From positions 17,271 through 81,270 of the forward strand of contig NZ_JANKMS010000016.1 in the NCBI RefSeq assembly GCF_024649945.1: DNA of 64,000 nucleotides, in the 5' to 3' direction. Positions 17,475-26,775 of the stretch are shown here, piece after piece. Source of the stretch: Flavobacterium panacis. GTDB lineage: Bacteria; Bacteroidota; Bacteroidia; Flavobacteriales; Flavobacteriaceae. Made by a program: the position numbers and the translations under genes. The first letter of the stretch is position 1, and every line of letters begins with the position of its first letter. The notes beneath the pieces were generated by a model, which worked only from the letters and a program-made list of their open reading frames with translations, was not told where the DNA came from and did not search any database.

Positions 17475-20400
17475 TTAATTAAAATTAATGTTAAGTCCAA
17501 TTACTAAAGATTTTGCCAAAGGCGCTCCACCATAATCAACGGGAACAGCAAAATCACTGTTTGAACTTCCTGAAGTATTTACTGCTTCTGGATTGAAACC
17601 TACTTTGTATTTATTCCAATAAAACCAGTTTTCGCCTGTTACATATAATCTTGCGTTATCGATTCTTGAAACTCCTTTAAGTGCTTGTCTTAAGTTATAT
17701 CCAATTGAAATACTTCTAACACTTACATAATCTGATTTATACAACCAGTCTGAGTTGGCCTGATAACCAAAAGAGGTTCTCCAGTTTCCTCTAACAGCCG
17801 GATCAACATTTAATGAATTTTCTACAGACCCCATTCCTGTACGATCAATCGCACGTCCTGTCAAACCATAAACCGTTCCTCCATTTTGTCCTTGAACCAG
17901 AACATTTAAATCAAAATCTTTATATTTAAAAGTATTCGTGATTCCCCAAGTATATTTTGGAGTTGGATTTCCTAAATCGACACGGTCTTCTGAATTGATT
18001 TTTTTGTCTCCGTTCTGATCCACATATCTTGGATCTCCTAATACCAATTTATTCCCTCCAATTGTAGTTCCACCAGCATCAATATCTGCCTGAGTCACAA
18101 CTCCATTTTGTCTTAATCCAAAGATGGTGTACATTGGTTTTCCAACTTCTAATTTTACAAATGGAACACCTCCATCAAATGAGTTACTAATTTCAATTTT
18201 AGACTGGTCTGGCCCTAATGCCAAAACTTTGTTTTCATTATGACTGATGTTCGCAGAAGTTCTCCATTCAAAACTTGGTGTTTTAACGTTTAGAGAGTTT
18301 AACTCAAATTCCCATCCTTGATTCTGTACTTCTCCAATATTAGTTAAATACGTTTGGAAACCAGAATCTCCTGGAACCGGTACTCTTAACAACAATTCAC
18401 TGTTATTTTTTCTGTACATCTCAAATGTTCCAGTAAGTCTGTTTTTAATAAATCCGAAATCCAATCCAAAATCTATACTTTTTGATTCTTCCCAATGTAA
18501 AGAAGGATTTGGAATAGAAGCAGCTCCCTGACCAATTGCCACTGCACCTCCAATTGAGTAGTTGTATGTTCCGAGAGTTGCGTACTGTGCATAACTTCCG
18601 ATGTTATTACTTCCGTTTATACCAGTACTAGCTCTTAATTTAAATTCGGTTAACCAGTCAACATCCTGAAGAAAGGCTTCTTGTTTCACTCTCCATCCTA
18701 ACGAAAGAGAAGAAAAAGTTCCCCATCTTCTGTCTGTACCAAATTTTGAAGATCCATCACGTCTGATACTAGCCGATAAAATGTATTTTTCTTTGTAATT
18801 ATACTGAAGACGTGAAAAATAAGATAGCAAGGCATTTTTCTCAGCATTAGTAGAACCAATCGATCCCGCAGGAAGCGTTTCTATACTTGAACTGTTGTAA
18901 AGCGCTCCAGATGACATGGTGGATTTTGTAATTTCATAGGAGTTGAAAGATTCTCCTAAAAGCACATTAAAACTGTGGTTCCCAAAAGTTCTGTCATAGG
19001 TAAGTGTATTTTCATTTACAATATTCTGTCTTCTGTATGTATTGTAAGCTCCTCTGATACTTGCAATAACATCATTTGGCGTATAACTCTCGTTTACGTT
19101 GTCTGAGTTATCAAAGTTAATCGTGCTTTTTAATGTAAAGTTTTTAGCAAACTGATAGCTGGCATATCCTGAAATCAGATTTCTATACATGGAATTTCTT
19201 CCTGTCCTAGCTAAAGCATTCAGCATATTTGTTGTACTAGATCCCCAAGCATAACGAGTGGTATATTTTTCTCCAGCTGCGTTTGAAGCACTTTCAAAAA
19301 CAGGAGTTGCAGTAAGCGCTTTAAACAAAGTATTGTCTTTTCCTTCAACTCCTGGATCATTTTTAATGGAGTATGAAGGTGCTAAATTGATTCCCATTTT
19401 AAAATTTTCAGATAATTTAACATCCACATTGGCTCTTGCAGAAAAAAGAGAATAATCCGTTCCGATGATATATCCTGTATTTTTTTGATAATTGGCAGAA
19501 ACGTAATAATTAACAGTTTCTGTAGCTCCTGACGCAGTTAATTGATAGTTACTGAATTCTCCTGTACGGAAAACTTTATCCTGCCAGTCAATATAATCTA
19601 GTCCAGGATGTCCTGGCATATCCCATCTGTCATCATACAAGTATGTAAAATATCTTGAATTGGATGTTGTAAGCGGAGTTGAAGGATTTACTGCATTGTA
19701 AGCCGCAATTCTTTCTGCAGTAGTCTGACTTGCCGATGCTCCAGCAATTCCAGAACCAACCCATTGCGAATCAATCATCGTTTTTGCACGTTTAATCCAT
19801 CCTTCTGCCGATAACATATCTACTCTGTTGGCTTCCTTATTCACTCCTCCGTATGTATTGAAAGTAAATTTTGGTTTCCCTGTTTTACCTTTTTTTGTGG
19901 TAATAATCACAACCCCGTTTGAAGCTCTCGAACCATAAATTGCAGCTGCCGAAGCATCTTTTAAAACTTCAATCGAAGCCACATCGTTTGGATTCATGTT
20001 GTCAAGTGGGCTTCCATTAGAAAAACCTCCGTTACTGTTTGATCCTTCCGTATAAATCGGGAATCCGTCAATAACATACAAAGGCTCATTTCCTGCTGTA
20101 ATAGAACCAGCTCCTCTAATTTCTATACTAAAAGGCTGTCCTGGTAAACCAGTGGTCTGTTTAACACGAACTCCAGCTACCTGACCAATTAATCCCTGAT
20201 CGATTCTTGAGATTGGACGTTCTGTAAAAGTTTCTGTTTTAATTCCTGAAATTGCTCCAGAAGTAAGTTTCTTCTTTTGGGTACCGTACCCAATTACTAC
20301 CACTTCGTTTAGATTGGCGCTTTCGGCATCTAGTGAAACATTGTAATTAGCAGCAGCCCCTAATCTTACTTCCTTCTTAACAAATCCCACAAAAGAGAAA

Positions 20401-20618
20401 ATTAACGTTTCTCCAGATGCGGCAGAAATGGAGTACTTACCGTCAAAATCTGTACTAGTTGACCTATTGGTTCCCTTGACAATGACATTAACTCCTGGAA
20501 TTGATAATTTGGCTGGATCTGTAACGGTTCCTGTAACCGTTTTTTCTTGCGCATAACTGGATGAGTATGCCAGCAAGCATAAGATCATAATCAGTAAAAG
20601 ATTAAGATTGTTTTTCAT
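17475..20618 (-). CDS. SusC/RagA family TonB-dependent transporter, pair 2
   Basis: 1047 residues, signal peptide at 1-23 (SSYAQ). The regulatory domain (about 27-105) is followed by NEVVVIGYGTQKKK, a plug with GQVAGVRVKQTTGLPGQ, and LKDASAAAIYGSRASNGVVIITTKKG. The barrel ends in NINFN. The plug sequence is clearly apart from those of pairs 1 and 3, which supports a separate specificity. The promoter region, in contrast, is nearly the same as for pairs 1 and 3. Confidence 0.95.
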   Translation of the reverse strand: MKNNLNLLLIMILCLLAYSSSYAQEKTVTGTVTDPAKLSIPGVNVIVKGTNRSTSTDFDGKYSISAASGETLIFSFVGFVKKEVRLGAAANYNVSLDAESANLNEVVVIGYGTQKKKLTSGAISGIKTETFTERPISRIDQGLIGQVAGVRVKQTTGLPGQPFSIEIRGAGSITAGNEPLYVIDGFPIYTEGSNSNGGFSNGSPLDNMNPNDVASIEVLKDASAAAIYGSRASNGVVIITTKKGKTGKPKFTFNTYGGVNKEANRVDMLSAEGWIKRAKTMIDSQWVGSGIAGASASQTTAERIAAYNAVNPSTPLTTSNSRYFTYLYDDRWDMPGHPGLDYIDWQDKVFRTGEFSNYQLTASGATETVNYYVSANYQKNTGYIIGTDYSLFSARANVDVKLSENFKMGINLAPSYSIKNDPGVEGKDNTLFKALTATPVFESASNAAGEKYTTRYAWGSSTTNMLNALARTGRNSMYRNLISGYASYQFAKNFTLKSTINFDNSDNVNESYTPNDVIASIRGAYNTYRRQNIVNENTLTYDRTFGNHSFNVLLGESFNSYEITKSTMSSGALYNSSSIETLPAGSIGSTNAEKNALLSYFSRLQYNYKEKYILSASIRRDGSSKFGTDRRWGTFSSLSLGWRVKQEAFLQDVDWLTEFKLRASTGINGSNNIGSYAQYATLGTYNYSIGGAVAIGQGAASIPNPSLHWEESKSIDFGLDFGFIKNRLTGTFEMYRKNNSELLLRVPVPGDSGFQTYLTNIGEVQNQGWEFELNSLNVKTPSFEWRTSANISHNENKVLALGPDQSKIEISNSFDGGVPFVKLEVGKPMYTIFGLRQNGVVTQADIDAGGTTIGGNKLVLGDPRYVDQNGDKKINSEDRVDLGNPTPKYTWGITNTFKYKDFDLNVLVQGQNGGTVYGLTGRAIDRTGMGSVENSLNVDPAVRGNWRTSFGYQANSDWLYKSDYVSVRSISIGYNLRQALKGVSRIDNARLYVTGENWFYWNKYKVGFNPEAVNTSGSSNSDFAVPVDYGGAPLAKSLVIGLNINFN

Positions 20619-20652
20619 AAAAGTTTAATTTGGTTAGATAATCAGTTAAAAC

Positions 20653-20698
20653 CAAATTTATTTAGAAGCACTATTCACAGTATCCTGTACTATCCTGT
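20653..20698 (-). promoter_or_regulatory. Shared PUL operator plus -7 element (site C, susC pair 2)
   Basis: The best copy of the motif. Minus strand: acaggata (20698-20691), 2 bp, acaggata (20688-20681), 20 bp, TAAATTTG (20660-20653). The start codon is 34 nt downstream, preceded by the shared leader ending acttttatg. Confidence 0.88.
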
Positions 20699-21001
20699 TA
20701 AACTTCCCAGTAATGACAGTAATTCACAGCGAATTAAAGATTTTATTTAAATATTTTTTAACCCGTAAAAACTCGTTAAACCTTTATTTTAAAGGAAAGA
20801 ATTAAAAATTTATCAAAACAAAAACACATTAACACCTTAGCTTATAAAATTGTAATTTTTATCAAAATATTTTATAAAAAGATAAAATTCACCCCTTAAA
20901 AAGCAACTATTTCTCTATAAAAAACTTATGTACCCAGTTTAGAAAAAACTCATGAGTTATGGAAACATTAAACAGTGATTAGGATCACCTAAATTGAAAA
21001 A
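20699..21001. other. AT-rich spacer between SusCD units 2 and 3
   Basis: No gene is seen. It shares ordered sequence blocks with the spacer at 15.6-15.9 kb (for example attttaaaggaaag and taatttttatcaaaat), indicating a duplicated or recombined intergenic segment. Confidence 0.6.
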
Positions 21002-21026
21002 AAATCGTCTCAAAATGAGACGATTT
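21002..21026 (-). terminator. Rho-independent terminator after SusD of pair 3
   Basis: Arms aaatcgtctca/tgagacgattt with a 3-nt loop, and an A run on the left giving a U tail for the minus transcript. The following cttcttcaaaaacaaa also matches the flank of the terminator at 15.87 kb. Confidence 0.88.
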
Positions 21027-21056
21027 CCTTCTTCAAAAACAAAAAATAAAAAGATA

Positions 21057-23159
21057 CTAATATCCTGGATTCTGCCATGCTGCTTTTTGTGCACTAGACA
21101 AGTTTGAACCATCATCGTTTAATAATCCATCAATAAACGTTTGAGGAATTGGACGAAGTTCATGTTTATTAACTGTAATATTTGGAGCAGCTTCAGCATT
21201 AAATGCTTTAGCGCGTTTGATCAGCATTCCGGTACGAGAAAGTGTTTCCCAACGTTGCCATTCACCTAAAAGCTCACGAGTTGATTCGTTAAGAATAAAG
21301 TTTATCGCACGTTCTTTATCTGTTGAAGCTCCAACTTTAACCATTACTGCTTCATCTTCTGCAGGTAAGCTATTCGGAAAAGAAGTTAATCTTAAGTCTG
21401 AAGCCGCAGTTGTAACAGCAAGTGTTGGATTAGACAAATAATACGTATTCATATCTAAATTAGAAGCCGTAAAGTTTGTAGCTGAACTTCCTGTATTTAA
21501 AGGATTAACTTTAAAAGCCTGAGAACCATCATTGTAATAAGATCTATTTTCTCCCGCTTTCCATTGTGCTCTAACTCGTACTACATTAATATCCTGCATA
21601 GCACTTCCATACTGACCAAGACGGGCATAACATTCTGCACGTACTAAATACGTTTCGGCAAGACGAGCCATAATTACATCACGGTGTGCATCACCTCTTT
21701 CAGCAGTACGTGAACCATCTTCCGTTTTATTAATCCCAGCAAAAAAGTTACAAATTGGCTGGTTTTTAAAAGTAGGCGCTACATAAACTCCATTTTGGTA
21801 CAATACTGAAGAGTTAGGTACAAATTGTCCTTTTTTAACAGCCAAAGTTCCTGTAGTAGCAGTTTGTCTAGCTCCTGTATTCCATTCAGGTAGACGGCCA
21901 TTAACATCTGTCCAAGTTGGTGCCTGTACACTTGCTCCAAATTTAGCATTATTATAGGTATTGTCATTTTTGGTATTCAAAATCATTATAATACCAGGAT
22001 CACCAACTTTTACACCTGAAGGATTCGGAGTAATTACAGTATTAGCACCATAAACAGTTCTAAAAGTTTTCCACATACGGGCATCATTTACGTGATCAAA
22101 AATCCCGTAAGTATATTCTGTTGGACGACAACGCTGAAAATCCATACTTCCAATCCATACACCACGTTTTACCCATCCTCCAGAAAAACTTGAAAACTGA
22201 GGAGCAAAATAACTATACGTACGGTTTCCAAAACGACCTACTGTAGAGGCATCACCATTGTGACCTGCAGCCATCAAAATTTCATTTAATTGTTCATTCG
22301 GACAATCAATTCCTGTCCAGTTTGCATACAAATCACTATAATTAGCTGTCAATGGTCCACGTGCTGTAATTGCGTATGAACAAGCATCAATCGCTTCTTT
22401 AAGATCGGTATCTTTATAGGCGCTATTCCAAGAATCATTACGCTCAGATGAACGAAATAACAATGCTTTTGCTAAAAAATGTGCTGCTGTTGCTTTTGTC
22501 CAAGTAATTCCCTTTCCATAAGTAAAGACTTCGCCTTCAAAAAGACTGTAAGCATTACGGAAATCAGATACAACCTGTTCCCAACATTTCTCTTCTGTAG
22601 CACGCTCATAGTTACGAACAACTCCTTCAATTGGTTTAGTTTGAAGAACAACACCCCCGTATTGTGCAACAAGTCTATAATAGTTATATCCTCTTAAAAA
22701 ATACGCGTGGGCCAAACAACGATTTCTGATTTTCAAATCTGAAATCACAGTTTCTGCTTTAGCAATGATCGTATTACAAGAGGCAATACCATAGTACATT
22801 TCATCCCAAAGCGCATTTGGATTGGTTGCATTTCCATTAGCAGCTCCTGTTGCAGTTGATGCTCCTACCGGTCCAAAACGATTATCATAAGTATTCCACA
22901 TTTCATTGGTAAGGTCATTTGCATTAGTAAACTCATCGGTACCATACAAAGTATTTCCGTAAGACCATTCGAAACCAAAATGCCAGCGAATATTACCATA
23001 AAGCGATACTGTTAAAGCTTGAAGCCCTTCAGGTGTATCAAAATAAGCAGTAGAATATGCATTTGTTTGTTCTTCGTCAAGAAAGTCTTCTGAACACGAA
23101 GTAAAAAACACCCCCGCCATTAATAAAAGACCGATTCCTATATTTTTTATATTATTCAT
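21057..23159 (-). CDS. SusD/RagB family glycan-binding lipoprotein, pair 3
   Basis: The start is placed at 23159 (MNNIKNIGIG), giving a lipoprotein signal with the acceptor Cys in FFTSC; the reading frame itself is open for 9 more codons. About 700 residues, long for SusD. Family segments are DFLDEEQTNAY, HAYFLRGYNYYRLVAQYGG and a C-terminal VIMARLAETYLVRAECYARL. The insert containing GIFDHVNDARMWKTFRT is shared with the pair-1 SusD, as is the C-terminal NPGY. It lies 41 nt after its susC. Confidence 0.93.
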   Translation of the reverse strand: MNNIKNIGIGLLLMAGVFFTSCSEDFLDEEQTNAYSTAYFDTPEGLQALTVSLYGNIRWHFGFEWSYGNTLYGTDEFTNANDLTNEMWNTYDNRFGPVGASTATGAANGNATNPNALWDEMYYGIASCNTIIAKAETVISDLKIRNRCLAHAYFLRGYNYYRLVAQYGGVVLQTKPIEGVVRNYERATEEKCWEQVVSDFRNAYSLFEGEVFTYGKGITWTKATAAHFLAKALLFRSSERNDSWNSAYKDTDLKEAIDACSYAITARGPLTANYSDLYANWTGIDCPNEQLNEILMAAGHNGDASTVGRFGNRTYSYFAPQFSSFSGGWVKRGVWIGSMDFQRCRPTEYTYGIFDHVNDARMWKTFRTVYGANTVITPNPSGVKVGDPGIIMILNTKNDNTYNNAKFGASVQAPTWTDVNGRLPEWNTGARQTATTGTLAVKKGQFVPNSSVLYQNGVYVAPTFKNQPICNFFAGINKTEDGSRTAERGDAHRDVIMARLAETYLVRAECYARLGQYGSAMQDINVVRVRAQWKAGENRSYYNDGSQAFKVNPLNTGSSATNFTASNLDMNTYYLSNPTLAVTTAASDLRLTSFPNSLPAEDEAVMVKVGASTDKERAINFILNESTRELLGEWQRWETLSRTGMLIKRAKAFNAEAAPNITVNKHELRPIPQTFIDGLLNDDGSNLSSAQKAAWQNPGY

Positions 23160-23200
23160 TTTTTCACTTTTAATGTTATACTTCAATTCGCCACAATTTA

Positions 23201-26200
23201 TTAAAACCCAACTTCAACCCCCATAACAAAACTGCGATTGAAATAAGTTCTATTAGTGTCAAAATCGTACCATTTTAATGATTGGTAGATACTTCCAGGA
23301 TTCACGGCCTGAACATATAATTTCATGTTTGCTAATCCAATTTTATTTGCAAAATCTTTAGATAAATTATAGCCTAAAGAAATATTACGAATTTTTACGA
23401 ATGATGCTTTTTGGAAACCTAGAAGTCCAGAAAAAGCATCTTGTGAACCCGAAGTCGCCTGACCTAAAATTGGTTTTTGAAATTCAGCATTTGGATTATC
23501 CGGAGTCCAGTAATCTGTCTCACGTTGATTAGCATGTGCTGTCAAAGCTTCACCTCCTAAAGAAGCCGTATATCCTGTACGACCATAAAGGTTTATTCCT
23601 AAATCAAATCCTTTATAAGTAAAGTTGTTATTCCATCCCATTGTCCAATTAGGGTTACTGTTACCTACAACTACACGATCACTAGCATCCATTTTATAAT
23701 CACCATTTTGATCTTTTGGTCTAACATTTCCAGGAGTAAATTTGTAGCCATTAGCATTCCATTTCGTCATTTCTGCAAGATCCTCTGGAGTATTTTGCCA
23801 AATTCCTTGATTATCATATCCGTAACGAACAGCGATAGATTCACCAATAAACCAAGAATTGCTTACCATATCATTTGCGCCATTTGCTAATTTTACAATT
23901 TGATCTTTTTGCCATGCACCATTTAAATTAGTTTCCCATGTAAATCCACTTGCAGTTTGTATTGGAATAAGATTAAGTGTTACCTCCACTCCATGATTTT
24001 TTGTCTGACCAATGTTAGAAACAATGTATGGATAACCTGATACCGGAGGAATATCAACTTGTAATAATAAATCTTTAGTATCAGATTTATAAGCATCAAT
24101 AGTACCACTAATTCTGTTGTTCAAGAAGCTAAAATCAACACCTAGATTGTACTGTGTTGTTTTTTCCCAACCCAGATTTTTATTAGGCATCCCTGTTTGA
24201 TTAGCAGTATAATAAGGTTCGTTTGTAGTGAAACCTGCTACGTTACTCATACCATTAAAAGGTAGGAATATTTGACTAATATTTCCTAAAGTTCCATAAG
24301 GATCAACAGAAGAGTTACCAGAAGTACCAAAACCTAAACGAAGTTTTAAATTATCAACCCAGGCAACATTTTTTAAAAAATCTTCATTATTAATACGCCA
24401 TGCTAATGCCGCAGAAGGAAAAAAGTCCCATTTATGTCCTTCAGATAATTGCGTAACTCCATCCCAACGTCCTGAAACTGTCAATAGATAACGATTATCA
24501 AATCCGTAATTTGTACGAATCATATAAGAACTGATACCACGCTCCGTAAGCCCAGAACTCATACGTGCATTGTTAGCTGCGTTTGTAGCATCTACCGACC
24601 CCATAGCATTCCATAAAAATGAAGGTTTAGGAATATTATTAGCACTCATTGAAGAATTTTCTATATTCCATGATGATGCCGTTTGTAATAAAGTTAATCC
24701 AATTTTATGTTTTGCAAACGTACGATCATAGTTAATAATGTTATCTACTGTCCATGAAAAATCACGACGGTTTTGAAGACGTGCATAATTAACACCCGCA
24801 CTTCCATTTGAATTCACTTTTAAAGATGATGTCCCGTCAATATAAGCACCTTCTCTCCAATGACGGAAATCAGGTCCGAAATTTAGCTTATAAGTAAGCC
24901 CTTCTAATGATTTCGTCATTTTTCCAAAATCTAAAGTAGCAGAAAAATTTGCCAAAACACGCAGTGTTTGCGATTGCTGTGTACTTTTATCCCACTCGTC
25001 CATAATCGTATAAACTCCAGATTCACCACCCGGATTAATGATCAAATTACCGTTTGCATCATAAGGAACTGCAATATTATAAATCTGTTTAGCTGCTCCA
25101 TAAATTGCATCTGGAGCTGTACCACTTCTTGCACTTAAAGTTGACATTCCATAATCCTGCTCGCTCCATGAAACATTGAAAGAAGCATTCATTTTAAACC
25201 AATCCACCGGAGTGATATTTGAAGTCAGTTTTGCGGTATAACGTTTGTACCATTGCCCTCTTTGAGTACCTTGATTATCTAAATAACCAACAGAACCGTA
25301 TGTATTTACTTTTTCAGAACCACCACTTGCACTAATAACATGCTCTGTACTTACTCCTCCCTGAGTTACATAATCAGTCCAGTCTGTATTGGTTACCTTA
25401 GAAGCATCCCATGAACCACTTGCCCATCCTTTTAATACATTATCTCTTGAAGTTTGTCCATCTAATGCACTGTCAAAAATCAATCTATCATTTGCCTGAG
25501 TAGGAGAATCAGGATGCGCATATTTAGTAGGATCAAGATTATAAGCCGCCCAACGTCTGAAAGTAATAAAATCAGATGCACTCATTGATGGTGCCCTATC
25601 AACAATTTCAGAAGTAGTCACAGTACCTGCATAGTTTAAAGTAAATCTACCTGCTTTTCCCTGTTTAGTCGTCACAATAATAACACCATTTGCTCCACGA
25701 GATCCGTAAATCGCTGTGGCAGATGCATCTTTAAGAATATCCATCGATTCAATATCTCTTGGATTTAAAGTTTCAATTGCAGAAGCAGACATTAATGGTA
25801 CACCGTCTACAACATACAAAGGATCATTACTTGCCGTCAAAGATCTAGTACCACGAATACGAACGGTACCAAGACTTCCTGGACGTTCGTTTGTAGTAAT
25901 GTCAACCCCAGCAATCTTACCCTGTAAAGCTTCAGTAGCATTAGAAACAGGTCGATTCATTAACTGCTGAGCAGATATAGTTGACACTGATCCTGTTACA
26001 TCAGATTTCTTCTGAGTTCCGTAACCCACGACAACTATCTCATTAAGCTCAGATACTTCATCAGCTAGACTTACATTGATCTCTGAATTAGTACCAACAG
26101 TCTTTTCAACTGTTTTAGAACCAGTAGAAGAAAAAACCAATACTTGTCCTGGTGAAGCACTTATAGAATACTTCCCGTCAAAGTCAGTGCTAGTTCCCTG

Positions 26201-26353
26201 CTTTGTTCCTTTAATAATCACATTGGCTCCCGGAACAGGCAGCCCGGATACATCAGTAATTGTACCCTTAACCATTTTGTTCTGTGCGTAACCTGATGTA
26301 TGCAATAAAACACACATAAGGAAGACCACAAAAAGACTCCATTTGTTTTTCAT
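23201..26353 (-). CDS. SusC/RagA family TonB-dependent transporter, pair 3
   Basis: 1050 residues, signal peptide at 1-23 (SGYAQ). The regulatory domain (about 27-105) is followed by NEIVVVGYGTQKKSD, a plug with GKIAGVDITTNERPGSLG and RGTRSLTASNDPLYVVDGVPL, and LKDASATAIYGSRGANGVIIVTTKQG. The barrel ends in VEVGF. It is a paralogue of the pair-1 SusC across plug and barrel start. It is transcribed divergently from the GH106 enzyme operon, each side having its own copy of the operator. Confidence 0.95.
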   Translation of the reverse strand: MKNKWSLFVVFLMCVLLHTSGYAQNKMVKGTITDVSGLPVPGANVIIKGTKQGTSTDFDGKYSISASPGQVLVFSSTGSKTVEKTVGTNSEINVSLADEVSELNEIVVVGYGTQKKSDVTGSVSTISAQQLMNRPVSNATEALQGKIAGVDITTNERPGSLGTVRIRGTRSLTASNDPLYVVDGVPLMSASAIETLNPRDIESMDILKDASATAIYGSRGANGVIIVTTKQGKAGRFTLNYAGTVTTSEIVDRAPSMSASDFITFRRWAAYNLDPTKYAHPDSPTQANDRLIFDSALDGQTSRDNVLKGWASGSWDASKVTNTDWTDYVTQGGVSTEHVISASGGSEKVNTYGSVGYLDNQGTQRGQWYKRYTAKLTSNITPVDWFKMNASFNVSWSEQDYGMSTLSARSGTAPDAIYGAAKQIYNIAVPYDANGNLIINPGGESGVYTIMDEWDKSTQQSQTLRVLANFSATLDFGKMTKSLEGLTYKLNFGPDFRHWREGAYIDGTSSLKVNSNGSAGVNYARLQNRRDFSWTVDNIINYDRTFAKHKIGLTLLQTASSWNIENSSMSANNIPKPSFLWNAMGSVDATNAANNARMSSGLTERGISSYMIRTNYGFDNRYLLTVSGRWDGVTQLSEGHKWDFFPSAALAWRINNEDFLKNVAWVDNLKLRLGFGTSGNSSVDPYGTLGNISQIFLPFNGMSNVAGFTTNEPYYTANQTGMPNKNLGWEKTTQYNLGVDFSFLNNRISGTIDAYKSDTKDLLLQVDIPPVSGYPYIVSNIGQTKNHGVEVTLNLIPIQTASGFTWETNLNGAWQKDQIVKLANGANDMVSNSWFIGESIAVRYGYDNQGIWQNTPEDLAEMTKWNANGYKFTPGNVRPKDQNGDYKMDASDRVVVGNSNPNWTMGWNNNFTYKGFDLGINLYGRTGYTASLGGEALTAHANQRETDYWTPDNPNAEFQKPILGQATSGSQDAFSGLLGFQKASFVKIRNISLGYNLSKDFANKIGLANMKLYVQAVNPGSIYQSLKWYDFDTNRTYFNRSFVMGVEVGF

Positions 26354-26385
26354 AAAAAGTAAAATTTGGTTAGTTATAGTTAAAC

Positions 26386-26431
26386 CAAATTTATCCAGAA
26401 GAGATTGGCGCTGTATCCTGTAGTATCCTGT
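26386..26431 (-). promoter_or_regulatory. Shared PUL operator plus -7 element (site D, susC pair 3)
   Basis: Minus strand: acaggata (26431-26424), 2 bp, acaggata (26421-26414), 20 bp, TAAATTTG (26393-26386). The start codon is 32 nt downstream. Confidence 0.88.
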
Positions 26432-26646
26432 TAACTTTCAGATTGTTAAAGTTATCTTAACAAAAAATAGTCATGAAAAAAAAACACAACAAGCTGATTT
26501 TCAATACAATACAAATATTAAAAACACAAAATAACATATCCATTTTTTTTCTTTATTTTTTTTTCACTTCTTATTATTTATTATGAATTAAAATATGATA
26601 TATATAAAAATAACAGACTTTTACTAAGTATTTAATTTCACAACAA
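26432..26646. other. AT-rich core of the divergent intergenic region
   Basis: No gene or hairpin was recognised. It is made largely of A and T runs between the two divergently oriented operators (sites D and E). Confidence 0.6.
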
Positions 26647-26692
26647 ACAGGATGCTACAGGATAGGTTTGTAATTTAGTCCTAATACTTTTA
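26647..26692 (+). promoter_or_regulatory. Shared PUL operator plus -7 element (site E, GH106 operon)
   Basis: Plus strand: acaggatg (26647-26654), 2 bp, acaggata (26657-26664), 20 bp, TACTTTTA (26685-26692), a one-off match to TAnnTTTG. The leader is longer than at the other sites, 83 nt to the GH106 start codon. Confidence 0.82.
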
Positions 26693-26775
26693 CTCTAATG
26701 ACATTTTGCATGATGCCAATAAAGCGATAAAAACAAAAGAGATTTACTGTCTTTATTAAACTAAAATCTTAGCCA

